Below are positions 55,336 through 64,000 of a DNA stretch of 64,000 bases, one piece after another. The DNA is from JACKBK01 sp963707275 (GTDB lineage: Bacteria; Chloroflexota; Anaerolineae; JAAEKA01), in the NCBI GenBank assembly GCA_963707275.1, contig CAVPPH010000003.1:434001-498000 (forward strand). Direction: 5' to 3'. Under the pieces are notes generated by a model that worked only from the letters and a program-made list of their open reading frames with translations, was not told where the DNA came from and made no database searches. How positions within the stretch are numbered: position 1 is the first letter of the stretch; each line of letters begins with the position of its first letter. The translations under genes were made by a program, and so were the position numbers.

Positions 55336-57663
55336 ATGACAACACTCGATCTACAACAGCAACACACACACCACGAACCGGGCGCGTTGAACCGCTGCGC
55401 GGCCATGCTTTACAACGCGCTGGCGCGCACGGCCGGCCTGTTCAGCGCGGAGGTGGATACGGCGCGCGGCGAGCTGATCCTCGAATACGACCCGAACACG
55501 TTGCTGGAGAGCGAACTGCAAGCGGTCGCCTCGTCGCTGGCCACCGATCTGGACTCGCCCTTTCAGCAGTGCATCAATCGCGCCGGCGGCTACGCCTGCA
55601 CCGCCTGCGCCGACGCGTTGAAGCTGGAGCTTGACCGCCGCGGCCGGCTGGATGACTTCACCGTGCACCCTGGCCGCATGGCAGTGTCGCGCAACGTTGC
55701 GCCGGCCGAGCGGGCGACCCTGATCCGTTCGCTGGCCGCACCGACCGTACCGGTGCAGGAAGCCAGCCGCTGGCCGTGGGATCGCTGGGACATACTCCGC
55801 AAGCAAACAGTTCTGACTGCCATCACCGCGCTGGGAATCGCCGTCGGTTGGATCGGCGGCGCGGCTGGCCTTCCGCAACCGTGGCCGCAGGTCGCGTACG
55901 TCGTCGCCTACCTGGCCGGCGGCTACATGGGAGTGCGCAAAGGTCTGGCCGAGTTGCGCCACGGCGTCATCAACATCGACCTGCTGATGGTGCTGGCGGC
56001 CATCGGCGCGGCCATCATCGGCGACTGGCGCGAGGGCGCTATCCTGCTCTTCCTCTTCTCGCTAAGCAACACCTTGCAGGACTACGCGATGGGCCGCAGC
56101 CGGCGCGCGATCGAGTCGCTGATCAAGCTGCGCCCCGAGGAAGCGCTGGTGCGGCGCGGCGAGTTGGAAATGCTGATCAAGGTCGAGAACCTGCGGCTGG
56201 GCGACGTGGTAATCGTCAAGCCGGGCGAGCGGCTGCCCATCGACGGCGTGGTCGCGCGCGGCCACGCCAGCGTGGATCAATCCACCATCACCGGCGAGTC
56301 GGTGCCGGTGGATGTCGCGCCCGGCAGCCCGGTCTTCGAGGGGACGCTCAACCAGTCGGGCGCGCTGGACATCGAGGTAACCCGCCTGCCCAGCGAGAGC
56401 ACACTGGCGCGCATCATCCAGTTGGTGGAAAACGCCCAGGAGCAGAAGGCCCCGACCCAGCGCTTCCTGGACGAGTTCGAGCAGAAGTACGCGCTGGGCG
56501 TCATCATCGTGACCGCGCTGGCCATCGTCGTGCCGGTGTTCGTCTTCAACCAACCCTTCGAGGCGACATTCTACCGCGCCATGACGCTATTGGTGGTCGC
56601 CAGCCCGTGCGCGCTGATCATCTCTGTGCCGGCGGCGATCCTGAGCGCGATTGCCAACGCAGCCAGGCGCGGCATCCTCTTCAAGGGCGGCGCGCATCTG
56701 GAGAACATGGCGGCGGTGAAGGCGATTGCCTTCGACAAGACCGGCACGCTGACCCGCGGCAAGCCGGTGGTGACCGACGTGATCCCGCTGGGCTGCTGCA
56801 CCGAAGCGGAACTGCTCACGCTGGCCGCGTCGGTGGAGTCGCGCTCCGAACATCCCGTCGCGCAGGCGATGGTCAACGCCGCACGCCAGCAAGGGCTGTC
56901 CTTTGCGCCCTGTGAAGACCTGCAGGCCATCAGCGGCCGCGGCGCGTGCGCGACGGCAGCCGACGGCCGCGTCTATCTGATCGGCAACAAGGAACTGTTC
57001 GACGGTAAGCTGGACCTGACGGACGATGTGCTGGCGCAGTTGGATGCGCTGGAGATGCAGGGTCGCACCGCGATGCTGCTGGCCGAGCAGACAGAGGAAG
57101 GCGTTACGCTGTTCGGCCTGATCGCGGTGGCCGACGAAATCCGTCCCGAGGCGCGCGACGCGTTGCAGGCGCTGCGCGCCAAGGGCGTCGAGCGCATCAT
57201 CATGCTCACCGGCGACAACGAGCGCGTGGCGCGCGCCATTGCTGAACAGGCTGGTGTGGACGAGTTCCGGGCCGGCCTGTTGCCCGAGGAAAAGGTGATC
57301 GCCGTCCGCGAACTGCGCGAAACCTATGGCTCTGTGGGAATGGTGGGAGACGGCGTCAACGACGCGCCGGCGCTGGCGCTGGCCGATGTCGGCATCGCGA
57401 TGGGCGCGGCCGGCACCGATGTCGCGCTGGAGGTGGCCGACGTGGTGCTGATGTCCGACGACCTGGAGAAGCTGGCCTACGTGCGCAACCTCAGCCGCCG
57501 GGCCAATCGCATCATCTGGGAGAACATCACCTTTGCGCTAGGCGTCATCTTGGTGCTGGTGACGGCCAACTTCCTGGTGGGCGTGCCGCTACCGCTGGGC
57601 GTGGTAGCCCACGAGGGCAGCACGCTGATCGTGGTCTTCAATGGGCTACGGCTGCTGCGCTAG
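55336..57663 (+). CDS. P1B-4-type heavy-metal-exporting ATPase
   Basis: 775 residues. The metal-site motif is SPCALIISVPAAI (about 422-434), not CPC. The phosphorylation loop is AFDKTGTLTRGKPV (Asp about 467), followed by GDGVNDAPALALADVGIAMG. The last membrane part has HEGSTLIVVFNGLRLLR. SPC plus HEGxT marks the P1B-4 group (CoaT/CtpD/PfeT; Co, Fe or Zn export). The N-terminal 150 residues include a CTAC pair and no canonical HMA GMxCxxC. The gene follows a Fur-family regulator, so iron or cobalt efflux is the best guess. Confidence 0.87.
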   Translation: MTTLDLQQQHTHHEPGALNRCAAMLYNALARTAGLFSAEVDTARGELILEYDPNTLLESELQAVASSLATDLDSPFQQCINRAGGYACTACADALKLELDRRGRLDDFTVHPGRMAVSRNVAPAERATLIRSLAAPTVPVQEASRWPWDRWDILRKQTVLTAITALGIAVGWIGGAAGLPQPWPQVAYVVAYLAGGYMGVRKGLAELRHGVINIDLLMVLAAIGAAIIGDWREGAILLFLFSLSNTLQDYAMGRSRRAIESLIKLRPEEALVRRGELEMLIKVENLRLGDVVIVKPGERLPIDGVVARGHASVDQSTITGESVPVDVAPGSPVFEGTLNQSGALDIEVTRLPSESTLARIIQLVENAQEQKAPTQRFLDEFEQKYALGVIIVTALAIVVPVFVFNQPFEATFYRAMTLLVVASPCALIISVPAAILSAIANAARRGILFKGGAHLENMAAVKAIAFDKTGTLTRGKPVVTDVIPLGCCTEAELLTLAASVESRSEHPVAQAMVNAARQQGLSFAPCEDLQAISGRGACATAADGRVYLIGNKELFDGKLDLTDDVLAQLDALEMQGRTAMLLAEQTEEGVTLFGLIAVADEIRPEARDALQALRAKGVERIIMLTGDNERVARAIAEQAGVDEFRAGLLPEEKVIAVRELRETYGSVGMVGDGVNDAPALALADVGIAMGAAGTDVALEVADVVLMSDDLEKLAYVRNLSRRANRIIWENITFALGVILVLVTANFLVGVPLPLGVVAHEGSTLIVVFNGLRLLR

Positions 57664-57749
57664 ACAACATGTAACGTTTACAGCCAGCCGGCCATCCAAC
57701 TCTTGACAGTTCACCTCGGACTGCGTACAGGTTATCAAGGAGTCACAAC

Positions 57750-57959
57750 ATGGCTGGTCTGGTTAATTTCATGAACACCGCTATCGGGCGCATCCTGCGC
57801 ATCGTTCTCGGCCTGGCGCTGATCTGGCTGGGTATTCTGGGGCCAATGGCTGGCACAACCGGCGGCGTCATCGTCGCAGTGATCGGCATAGTGCCAATCG
57901 TGATGGGCATTTGGGGCCGCTGCCTGTTGGGCTTCCTGCCATCCGGCGCGAAGGCGTAG
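57750..57959 (+). CDS. YgaP-like transmembrane protein (DUF2892)
   Basis: 69 residues, two membrane helices: ILRIVLGLALIWLGILGPMA and GVIVAVIGIVPIVMGIWGRC, then LLGFLP. This is the isolated membrane module of the YgaP family, usually beside rhodanese or thiol/sulfur or metal genes. The conserved GRC cysteine is present. It follows the metal ATPase by 86 bases and ends at a strong terminator. Confidence 0.85.
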   Translation: MAGLVNFMNTAIGRILRIVLGLALIWLGILGPMAGTTGGVIVAVIGIVPIVMGIWGRCLLGFLPSGAKA

Positions 57960-57976
57960 CAACGTCGCTGACAACA

Positions 57977-58021
57977 ACGACACAGGCCCGGGCGTAATGC
58001 CCGGGCCTGTGTCGTTTTTTT
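57977..58021 (+). terminator. Strong rho-independent terminator
   Basis: ACGACACAGGCCCGGGC (57977-57993) pairs perfectly with 57999-58015 around GTAAT, followed by at least seven U. It ends the regulator-ATPase-YgaP unit. It may also serve the convergent gene, whose side reads an A-run. Confidence 0.9.
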
Positions 58022-58060
58022 GCGCAAACGCGATCAACCGCCCGATCCAGTAGATACAAA

Positions 58061-61000
58061 TCACGCATACCCGACCTGGCGACGGCGAGCGGTCAGCAGC
58101 GACAACCCAACCAGCAGCCCGCCGACAGCCAGCAGAGCAACACCCGCTGCCATCATAACGACCGGCAGCTCCAGCGGGATGCCCAGGTGGACGGTGATGC
58201 CCAGGATGCGCGACAGGCCCAGCGGCAGCACAGCCATCTCGTCGTTGATGGCGGTCAGCGTCTTTTCCAAACCGGCAAGCGCAGGAACCAGCCCCAGCGC
58301 GACCAGGGTCGCGCCGGCAGCCAGCAGCAGGTTGCCGAGGGTCCTTAGAATAGAGATGTTCAGCGAGGCGCGCTGCACGGCGTAGAGCACGAAGAACATC
58401 CAGAGAATGGCCGCCACATCCAGCGTGACGAAGACTGTCCGGCCGGCTGGATTGGTCCAGAAGTTGAACCAGAAGAAGCCGGGTCCGCGCACCGCCACTG
58501 TCAGCGTCAGCAGCGCGGTCGGCAGCACCAGCGACGCGGCCAGCGCAGCCAGCCAGAGCAGCCGCGGCTTGCGCCAGTTCAGCAGCAGCAGGCTGACCAC
58601 AAAGACACCCAGCAAGACCAGCGTCAACAGCGCGTATTGGGGTGAGAGAAACGACGAGAAGGTCAGGTAACAGAGCGCGATCAGCGCGAAGGGCAGCACG
58701 GCGCCGATGATCCAATCGGCTTTGTTAGCCGCGGGCAGGTCGTGGCGAGTCGCGGGGGCGGTCAGCGCCAGCCAGACGGCGCGCAGGCCGGTCTTGCCGG
58801 GATAGTCAGGGGTGCGCCGGGCCACAACGCCACTGCCGGCCAGCAGCATGAGCAGCATCAAGACCAGCCACAGCCGCGCCAGCCACGCCATGGCCTGCGC
58901 CCGTTGCGCGTGCGCCATGCCGATGTCGGCGGCGAAGAAGTTGTAGGCCGGAAAGTCCTGATCGCCGTCGTAGCGGGCCAGGTGGTCGGCCTTCTGCGCT
59001 TCGTACTTGGCGAATGCCTGCTGCCAGGCGTGCGCGGCCGCCGGGTCACCGCTGTCCAGCCACTGGAAGTAGCGCAGAAATGCTTCGCGGTAGGCGGCCA
59101 GCGTTCCGAACAGGTTGGCCTCGTAGGCCAGCGAATCGCCCAGCTTGGCCAGCGGTTCCGGCTCCGTGACCTGCGCGGGATCGATGGCGTCCAGCAATGC
59201 CTGCATCCGCTGCACCGTCTCCACAGCGTCGTAGCCCTCGGCGATGGCAGCCTCGAGCTGGTCGCGGCTGGCGAGATAGACGGTGCTCAGCACCGAGTTG
59301 GAGCCGTCCACGATATCCCACTCGAAGATCCACATCATCGGCGTGGTCTCCAGCCCCAGCGCGTTGACCTGCTCCCTGGCGAACGGGCTGACGTAGAGCC
59401 CTTTCAGCGCGGCGTCACGCGACAGGAAGAGCATCTCCGTCAGGTTGGCCACTGCCGCCGGATCGTTGCCAAAGGTGCGCCGCACCCAGTCGCCGGCCAA
59501 CGCCGCGGGATCGGCGTCTGGCTCCCAGCCCAGCCGCGAGGTGACGTAGCTGTTGGCGTCGATGTTGAGCCAGAAGCCGTAGAAGGGGTAAAGCGACATG
59601 GGACCGGCCTGCTGCGGGCCGCCGTTCTGGTTCCATTGCCAGAAACCCTCGATCTTCGGGTTGTCGGCGCGCAGCGTCTGCATGGCCTGCTGGTGCAGCG
59701 GTGCGATGTAGTCGGGGTAGGCCATGGAGCCTTCGAACTCCAGCCGGTTCTGAAACTCGATGATGCGCCGCTGGTCGCCGCTGCGCAGCGTCTCGTTGAA
59801 GGGCAGGTCGCTGTAGAAATCGCCGCCCACCAGCTTGGTGGAAACGATCAGATTGGGCGAGTCGATGCCGGCCAGCAGCTTGTCGTAGCTCTCGGGGTTG
59901 GTATGCATGTCGCCCACCTCGCCGACGCCTACCGACCAGGTGCGGAAGATGATCTCCTTGTCCTGCTGCTCGGCGACATCCAGAAAAGCGTTGAGCATCG
60001 ACTGGGTAGCGTCGACCGAACGGACCGCCAACGCGCTGGTGTAATCCCAGCCCGGCAGGTTGTAGATCTTGCCGGCCTCGCCGATGCGCAGCATCACGCC
60101 ATCAACGCCGGGCATGGTCTGGGTCAACTCCTCCAGCCCACTGCTGTAGACCTGCCACAGCGCTGGGTCTTCGGTGTCCAGCCCGCCGAACTGTTCGGTC
60201 AAATAGGCTTCCAGCGGCGGCGTCAGGGCGAGCATGTCGGTGAGCAGATAGACCTGCATCCCCATATCGTGAGCGTAGTCGATAAGCTGGTTGTAGGCGT
60301 CGCGCAACGCCAGATGGCGGGCGCGATACTCGCTGTCAGCCGGGTAGACGGCCAAGCCATCGCCGACGCTGTCGAAGTTGATGAACTCCAGGAAACCGGG
60401 GATGACGATGCCGTTGTTGCCGTAGGCGATCATGCGCTGCACATACTCGGCGAACTGCGCCTGCACCTCGGCGAACTTCTCCTGGTCCACGTAAGGCGCT
60501 TCGGCCAGGAAGACGTCCTCGAAGGCGCGCAAGTGATGGGAGTAGTTGGTGGGATCCCAACGGGTCGGATCCTGGGGGATGCCGACCGCGCCCAGATCGA
60601 CCAACCGCTGGCTCATGGCCGGCTCGAAAGCGCGCGGCTGACCGAAAATCGTCGCGTCGTCAATTCCCGCCAGCAGCTCGTCGGCCAGACGATACATGCC
60701 GTAGGCGTCAGCGAGGCGGCTGCCGCCGGCAACAGCCAGCGACTGCTGACCGCCGGATGTTTTGAAGGGCGCAAAGACAAACGCTTCGAGCGACGCGGGC
60801 AGTTCACTAGTCTGCCGCAGCAGGTTTTCCGCGCCGACAACGATCAGGCGACCGTCAGCAGGCGCGCCAGACACCTCCACGATCTGCGGTCGCTGGCCGG
60901 TGCGCGTCTGCACGGCATCAGCCAGCGTGTCTGCCGCGCGGATGGTCAGGTCATCCTGCAGCGCGCCGTCCGGCAGCACAATGGCAGCGACAGCCTCCAG

Positions 61001-61168
61001 CGGCGCAACGGGCGGGATGGCCTCGGCTGCGCGGTAAACAACCGGCTGCGGCAAGTCCTTGGCGATGAACTCGATCCCCAGGAAACCGTTCAACTGGGTA
61101 GCTACAAAATACCCCAGCAACAGCCCGACAACAACAACAATCCCCACCTTGAGTTTGCCGTGTTTCAT
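58061..61168 (-). CDS. GH67-like glycosidase fused to a multi-helix membrane domain
   Basis: 1035 residues. An N-terminal membrane anchor (about 8-28) precedes a beta domain with RLIVVGAENLL and the TIM-barrel-like part: RWDPTNYSHHLRAFEDVFLA, NGIVIPGFLEFINF, HDMGMQVYLLTDMLAL and PGVDGVMLRIGEAGKIYNLP. The last matches the acid region of alpha-glucuronidase-type glycosidases. NPKIEGFWQWNQNGG continues the barrel. From about residue 765 seven membrane helices follow (AWLARLWLVLMLLMLLAGSG, WIIGAVLPFALIALCYLTF, and others). The substrate is unknown. It reads as an extracellular enzyme held on the membrane by its own helices. Confidence 0.65.
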   Translation of the reverse strand: MKHGKLKVGIVVVVGLLLGYFVATQLNGFLGIEFIAKDLPQPVVYRAAEAIPPVAPLEAVAAIVLPDGALQDDLTIRAADTLADAVQTRTGQRPQIVEVSGAPADGRLIVVGAENLLRQTSELPASLEAFVFAPFKTSGGQQSLAVAGGSRLADAYGMYRLADELLAGIDDATIFGQPRAFEPAMSQRLVDLGAVGIPQDPTRWDPTNYSHHLRAFEDVFLAEAPYVDQEKFAEVQAQFAEYVQRMIAYGNNGIVIPGFLEFINFDSVGDGLAVYPADSEYRARHLALRDAYNQLIDYAHDMGMQVYLLTDMLALTPPLEAYLTEQFGGLDTEDPALWQVYSSGLEELTQTMPGVDGVMLRIGEAGKIYNLPGWDYTSALAVRSVDATQSMLNAFLDVAEQQDKEIIFRTWSVGVGEVGDMHTNPESYDKLLAGIDSPNLIVSTKLVGGDFYSDLPFNETLRSGDQRRIIEFQNRLEFEGSMAYPDYIAPLHQQAMQTLRADNPKIEGFWQWNQNGGPQQAGPMSLYPFYGFWLNIDANSYVTSRLGWEPDADPAALAGDWVRRTFGNDPAAVANLTEMLFLSRDAALKGLYVSPFAREQVNALGLETTPMMWIFEWDIVDGSNSVLSTVYLASRDQLEAAIAEGYDAVETVQRMQALLDAIDPAQVTEPEPLAKLGDSLAYEANLFGTLAAYREAFLRYFQWLDSGDPAAAHAWQQAFAKYEAQKADHLARYDGDQDFPAYNFFAADIGMAHAQRAQAMAWLARLWLVLMLLMLLAGSGVVARRTPDYPGKTGLRAVWLALTAPATRHDLPAANKADWIIGAVLPFALIALCYLTFSSFLSPQYALLTLVLLGVFVVSLLLLNWRKPRLLWLAALAASLVLPTALLTLTVAVRGPGFFWFNFWTNPAGRTVFVTLDVAAILWMFFVLYAVQRASLNISILRTLGNLLLAAGATLVALGLVPALAGLEKTLTAINDEMAVLPLGLSRILGITVHLGIPLELPVVMMAAGVALLAVGGLLVGLSLLTARRRQVGYA

Positions 61169-61264
61169 CCCACGCCTCGCATCATTGCTCGCTGCTTGAT
61201 TGGTTCGCGGATCAGTACAGAGTGCACGGATCAGATACCGCTTTCAGATCAGTGCTCATTCATG

Positions 61265-62224
61265 TTACCCGTGAGCTTTTCGTTGCAGAATGTCGCGCAG
61301 CCGGTCGACGGAGAGGTTGCCGCCGCTCATAACCAGGACGACCTTCTTGCCCTCCAGCCGCTCTTTCAGCTGCACGGCCGCGGCCAGCGATGCTGCGCCG
61401 GCGCCTTCGGCCAGATTGTGAGTGTGCTGCAACAGGGTAACAACCGCGTCATCGATGGCGTCGTCGTCCACCAGCACGAAGTCGTCCAGCACGGCGCGCA
61501 TGATGTGCTGCGTGTTCTCGAAGGGAACGCGGGTTGCCAGCCCCTCAGCGGTCGTGTGCATCTCGGCGCTGACCAGTTGGCCGCTGGCCCAGCTACGCTG
61601 CATGGCGGGCGCCTGCGCGGACTGGCAGCCGATGACCTGGATGGCCGGGTTGACAGCCTTGGCGACAATGCCAGTGCCACACGCGCCGCTGCCCGCGCCC
61701 ACCGGCACGACGATCACGTCCACGTCAGGCAAGTCCTCCACGATCTCCAGCCCATAGGTGCCGACGCCGCAGATCAGCCGCTCATCGGTGGGGCCGACGA
61801 ACAGACCGCCGCGCTCAGCTGCAACCTGCGCCATCCACTCGCGAGCTGCGTCGAAGTCGGGGCCGTGCAGCACGACCTCTGCGCCGAGGCCGCGCATGGC
61901 CGCCACCTTGTCAGGATTGGCTGCCTCCGGCGCGGCGATGGTAACACGAACACCGTAGGCGCGGCCGGCAAAGGCGATGCTTTGGCCGTGATTGCCGGTG
62001 GACGCGGTGAAGATGCCAGCAGCCCGCTCAGCCTCGCTCAGCCGGGCGACGAGGTTCAGCCCGCCGCGCACTTTGAACGCACCGACTGGCTGGTGGTTCT
62101 CATGCTTCACCCAGACCTGCGCGCCGAGAAGCTGGCTCAAGCCGGGGTAGTGATGCAGCGGTGTGGGTCGCAGAAAGCGATAGACGTTGGAGCGGGCCGC
62201 CATGATGTCGTTTAGTATTGGCAT
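61265..62224 (-). CDS. Threonine/serine dehydratase, PLP-dependent
   Basis: 319 residues. The PLP lysine is in HQPVGAFKVRGGLNLV (Lys about 51). STGNHGQSIAFAGRAYG binds the substrate, and the phosphate-binding glycine loop is VPVGAGSGACGTG. The C-terminal MSGGNLS is the usual end of the catalytic domain. There is no C-terminal ACT regulatory domain, so it belongs to the short catabolic or racemase-like group. It deaminates threonine or serine to keto acids. Confidence 0.87.
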   Translation of the reverse strand: MPILNDIMAARSNVYRFLRPTPLHHYPGLSQLLGAQVWVKHENHQPVGAFKVRGGLNLVARLSEAERAAGIFTASTGNHGQSIAFAGRAYGVRVTIAAPEAANPDKVAAMRGLGAEVVLHGPDFDAAREWMAQVAAERGGLFVGPTDERLICGVGTYGLEIVEDLPDVDVIVVPVGAGSGACGTGIVAKAVNPAIQVIGCQSAQAPAMQRSWASGQLVSAEMHTTAEGLATRVPFENTQHIMRAVLDDFVLVDDDAIDDAVVTLLQHTHNLAEGAGAASLAAAVQLKERLEGKKVVLVMSGGNLSVDRLRDILQRKAHG

Positions 62225-62226
62225 GT

Positions 62227-62313
62227 GAGGAGGGAGGGAAAAGAGGGAAAGGCGGGAAACGAGAGTCCGAGCGAAGCACCCTCCCGGAGATTTTGGAAAC
62301 CTCCGGGAGGGTG
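62227..62313. repeat. Purine tract and CACCCTCCCGGAG fold-back
   Basis: A GGGAGGGAAAAGAGGGAAAGG tract (62227-62261) echoes the one at 2591. It is followed by perfect 13-base arms CACCCTCCCGGAG (62277-62289) and its complement (62301-62313). This lies just past the mutarotase-like stop and upstream of the dehydratase gene, both on the minus strand. It has no U-run. Confidence 0.6.
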
Positions 62314-62317
62314 GAAA

Positions 62318-63208
62318 TCACAATCCAAGCGACTGGACGAACGTCCGGATGCTGTCGATAGTGGTGTCAGCCTGCACGCCTGTGAACAGTTCCCAGGTCT
62401 CGACGTGGGTAGTCGTGGCGCCCGGCTCCAGGCGGACCAGCGGCGCGAGCGTCTCCAGCTCCAGAAAGCGATCCCAGACGTAGACCTCGCAGTTGCTGTT
62501 CTGGTCGGGATGCGGCTGCCCGGTTTGCGGGTCGAAGCGCTTGACGAAGAAGACATCGCCCGTCAGGTAGCCCAGCCAGCCGGCGTGGTTGAAGTAGCCG
62601 ATCTTGAACGGCTGCTTGCGGGACTTGCCTTCGACCAGCGCCAGGTCGTCGTCGAGCCGCAGACGGGTGTCGCGGATGCGGGTGTACGACCAGAGGTTGA
62701 GCTGACGGGTGGGCAGGTATTGCGACGGCACAGGCGCCTGCATCGGCAGCACAGCGACGCCACCAAGCGGCACCTGGGTGATGGCCCAGGGTGCGAGTTC
62801 CACCGCCCACGATCCGGCGTTGTGCAGCGCGTGCTGGACGGTCACGGCCGGTCGGTCGGGATGCAGCGTCAACTCCATCACCTTCTGGATGCCGGTCGGC
62901 GCTTCCACCGGCTGGCGCAGCCGCACGCCGCCCTCGAAAGGCTCGATCTCCAGCCCGTCGTTGTCGGGGACGTAGGTGCGCGGCATGGCTTCGGGCGCGT
63001 GCCAGAGACGATGGCCGCCGCGGATGTGGAACGTGCCGTAAGTGGTCTCCCAGTTGACGTCAGGAATCTCAGCCAGGAGGTTGTCGTCCCGCCCGGCCAG
63101 CGCCAGCCGCACGATGCGCGGGCCGGCCTCAGCCAGGAACTCGACTTGGATGTGTTCGTTTGCGATCACCAACGTGGATAGTCCGAAATAGTCTGTACCT
63201 GTTTTCAT
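62318..63208 (-). CDS. Mutarotase-fold protein, DUF4380-like
   Basis: 296 residues, all beta, resembling aldose-1-epimerase or sugar-binding beta-sandwich proteins: LVIANEHIQVEFLAEAGPRI, RGGHRLWHAPEAMPRTY, ELAPWAITQVPLGG and NSNCEVYVWDRFLELETL. The conserved histidine-rich HRLWHAPE may be functional. No standard aldose-epimerase catalytic set is certain. ATG 63208 overlaps the preceding dienelactone-hydrolase stop by 4 bases, so the two are co-translated. Confidence 0.7.
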   Translation of the reverse strand: MKTGTDYFGLSTLVIANEHIQVEFLAEAGPRIVRLALAGRDDNLLAEIPDVNWETTYGTFHIRGGHRLWHAPEAMPRTYVPDNDGLEIEPFEGGVRLRQPVEAPTGIQKVMELTLHPDRPAVTVQHALHNAGSWAVELAPWAITQVPLGGVAVLPMQAPVPSQYLPTRQLNLWSYTRIRDTRLRLDDDLALVEGKSRKQPFKIGYFNHAGWLGYLTGDVFFVKRFDPQTGQPHPDQNSNCEVYVWDRFLELETLAPLVRLEPGATTTHVETWELFTGVQADTTIDSIRTFVQSLGL

Positions 63209-64000
63209 CCGACAGTCTCCTTTAGCCATGTAATGAACTCGGTCCAAGCCGCGCTTGCTGCGCCTCCGGCCTGAATCTCATCCATTCCACCGACGAAGGC
63301 ATGGCCAACGCCGGGGTAGATTGTTATCTGGTTGGGAATGCCGGCGGTATCCAGCGCAACATCAAATGCGTTGACTTCCGACAGTGGGATCGAAGCATCC
63401 TCGGCGCCGAAGATGCCCAGCACCGGTCCCGGCAGCACGCTCAGCTGCGCAGGATCGGTCACAAGCGACCCATAGAAGATACCGGTAGCTGCCGGCTTAT
63501 CCGAGTTCAAACTGTATTGCAGCGCAGCATCGCCGCCGTAACAGAATCCCATGACGGCCACCCTGTCAGGGTCGACATCGGGCTGGCCGGCAAGCCAATC
63601 GAATGCCGCGTCCATGTCAACTATCACCCGCTCCATGGGCGTCGTGACACGCAGGTAGATGGCCCGCGGTATCCAGCCGGTGGTCTTGCCGCGGTAAGTA
63701 TCAGGCGCGACCACAACGTAGCCCTCCTGAGCAAGCGCGTCGGCTTTCTCGATCACGTCAGGGCGCAACCCAAAAAACTCGTGGATCATGACAACGCCCG
63801 GATGGGTCCCAGTATCGTCAGTTGAGTCGGGTCGCGCAACATATGCCCTGATCTCCTGGCCGTCGGGTCCGGTGATCGTCGTGTTGGTCAGTTGCTCGAC
63901 GCGGTTGCCGCCAGCCAAAGCATCGATCATCACACTGCCTACCAACAGGAGCATAAGAGCGAGCAGCAAGCCGCCGAGGACCAGAAGAATGATACGGATG
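63205..64000 (-). CDS. Dienelactone hydrolase family protein with membrane anchor (5' edge)
   Basis: At least 265 residues; the frame is open to the window edge. A hydrophobic N-terminus (LVLGGLLLALMLLLVGSVMI) would anchor it outside the membrane. The alpha/beta hydrolase core has HPGVVMIHEFFGLRPDVIE, the nucleophile elbow VMGFCYGGDAALQ (Cys instead of Ser), GIFGAEDASIP (Asp) and GVGHAFVGG (His). This Cys-Asp-His triad is typical of dienelactone hydrolases. The first visible ATG is at 63969, but an upstream start beyond the window is likely. Confidence 0.85.
   Translation of the reverse strand, partial: IRIILLVLGGLLLALMLLLVGSVMIDALAGGNRVEQLTNTTITGPDGQEIRAYVARPDSTDDTGTHPGVVMIHEFFGLRPDVIEKADALAQEGYVVVAPDTYRGKTTGWIPRAIYLRVTTPMERVIVDMDAAFDWLAGQPDVDPDRVAVMGFCYGGDAALQYSLNSDKPAATGIFYGSLVTDPAQLSVLPGPVLGIFGAEDASIPLSEVNAFDVALDTAGIPNQITIYPGVGHAFVGGMDEIQAGGAASAAWTEFITWLKETVG

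Noticed and set aside
58742..62215. Plus-strand open frame of 1157 codons
   Set aside because: It runs antisense through the glycosidase gene, a spacer and the dehydratase gene. The protein is His/Gln/Arg-rich without domains. High GC leaves antisense frames open.

Overview
The window is about 64 kb of GC-rich, gene-dense bacterial chromosome. Codon use is strongly G/C at third positions, TTG and GTG starts are common, and intergenic spacers carry many fold-back repeats. The gene set includes lamin-tail/dockerin-like surface proteins, a DUF1972-type glycosyltransferase locus, AlkP-fold phosphodiesterases, a bacterial RIO kinase, HEPN/MNT, and PIG-L. This suits a free-living Chloroflexota (Anaerolineae/Caldilineae-like) genome or metagenome bin. 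That placement is inferred from gene content only. I saw no tRNA, rRNA, CRISPR array, insertion sequence or phage.

Layout. 0-14 kb holds mostly single metabolic genes: a surface protein fragment, a family-4 uracil-DNA glycosylase, a zinc-type oxidoreductase, a DUF309 protein, an acyl-ACP thioesterase with a VOC protein, an MFS transporter, and an acyl-CoA synthetase divergent from a SufR-like regulator. These are followed by a 2-hydroxyacid dehydrogenase with a ROK kinase, a cytochrome c lipoprotein and an acetyl-xylan esterase. 14.0-14.9 kb is a MNT/HEPN toxin-antitoxin pair. 14.9-24.5 kb is a minus-strand surface polysaccharide locus: O-antigen ligase, GT2, GT4, two GT-C membrane enzymes, and a DUF1972 GT4. 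Most junctions overlap by 4 bp. An AlkP-fold phosphodiesterase lies just upstream. 26-39 kb holds PcrA/UvrD with a DinB-like protein, a quinone oxidoreductase, a FabF-KAS III pair, a NOL1/NOP2/Sun rRNA methyltransferase with a 3-dehydroquinate dehydratase fusion, a cytochrome P450, and phosphoglucomutase.

39-64 kb starts with an unusual spacer that carries a complete mini transcription unit for a 23-residue peptide, then a RIO kinase and a PIG-L deacetylase. A HIT hydrolase follows, with a PHP-AlbA_2-repeat protein, an EEP nuclease, an orphan FAD subunit, a fused ECF ATPase and an ABC exporter. Next come pgi, rpiB and rpe, and a Fur/PerR-type regulator with a P1B-4 metal ATPase and a YgaP-like membrane protein. 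The window ends with a GH67-like enzyme fused to a membrane domain, a threonine dehydratase, a mutarotase-like protein and a dienelactone hydrolase.

A striking property of the first 39 kb is that at least 14 clean single-base frameshifts break otherwise normal genes, and every one needs the removal of one base. The last 25 kb has none. This looks more like a local assembly or consensus problem than mass pseudogene formation, so the broken genes are annotated across the shift as one gene each.
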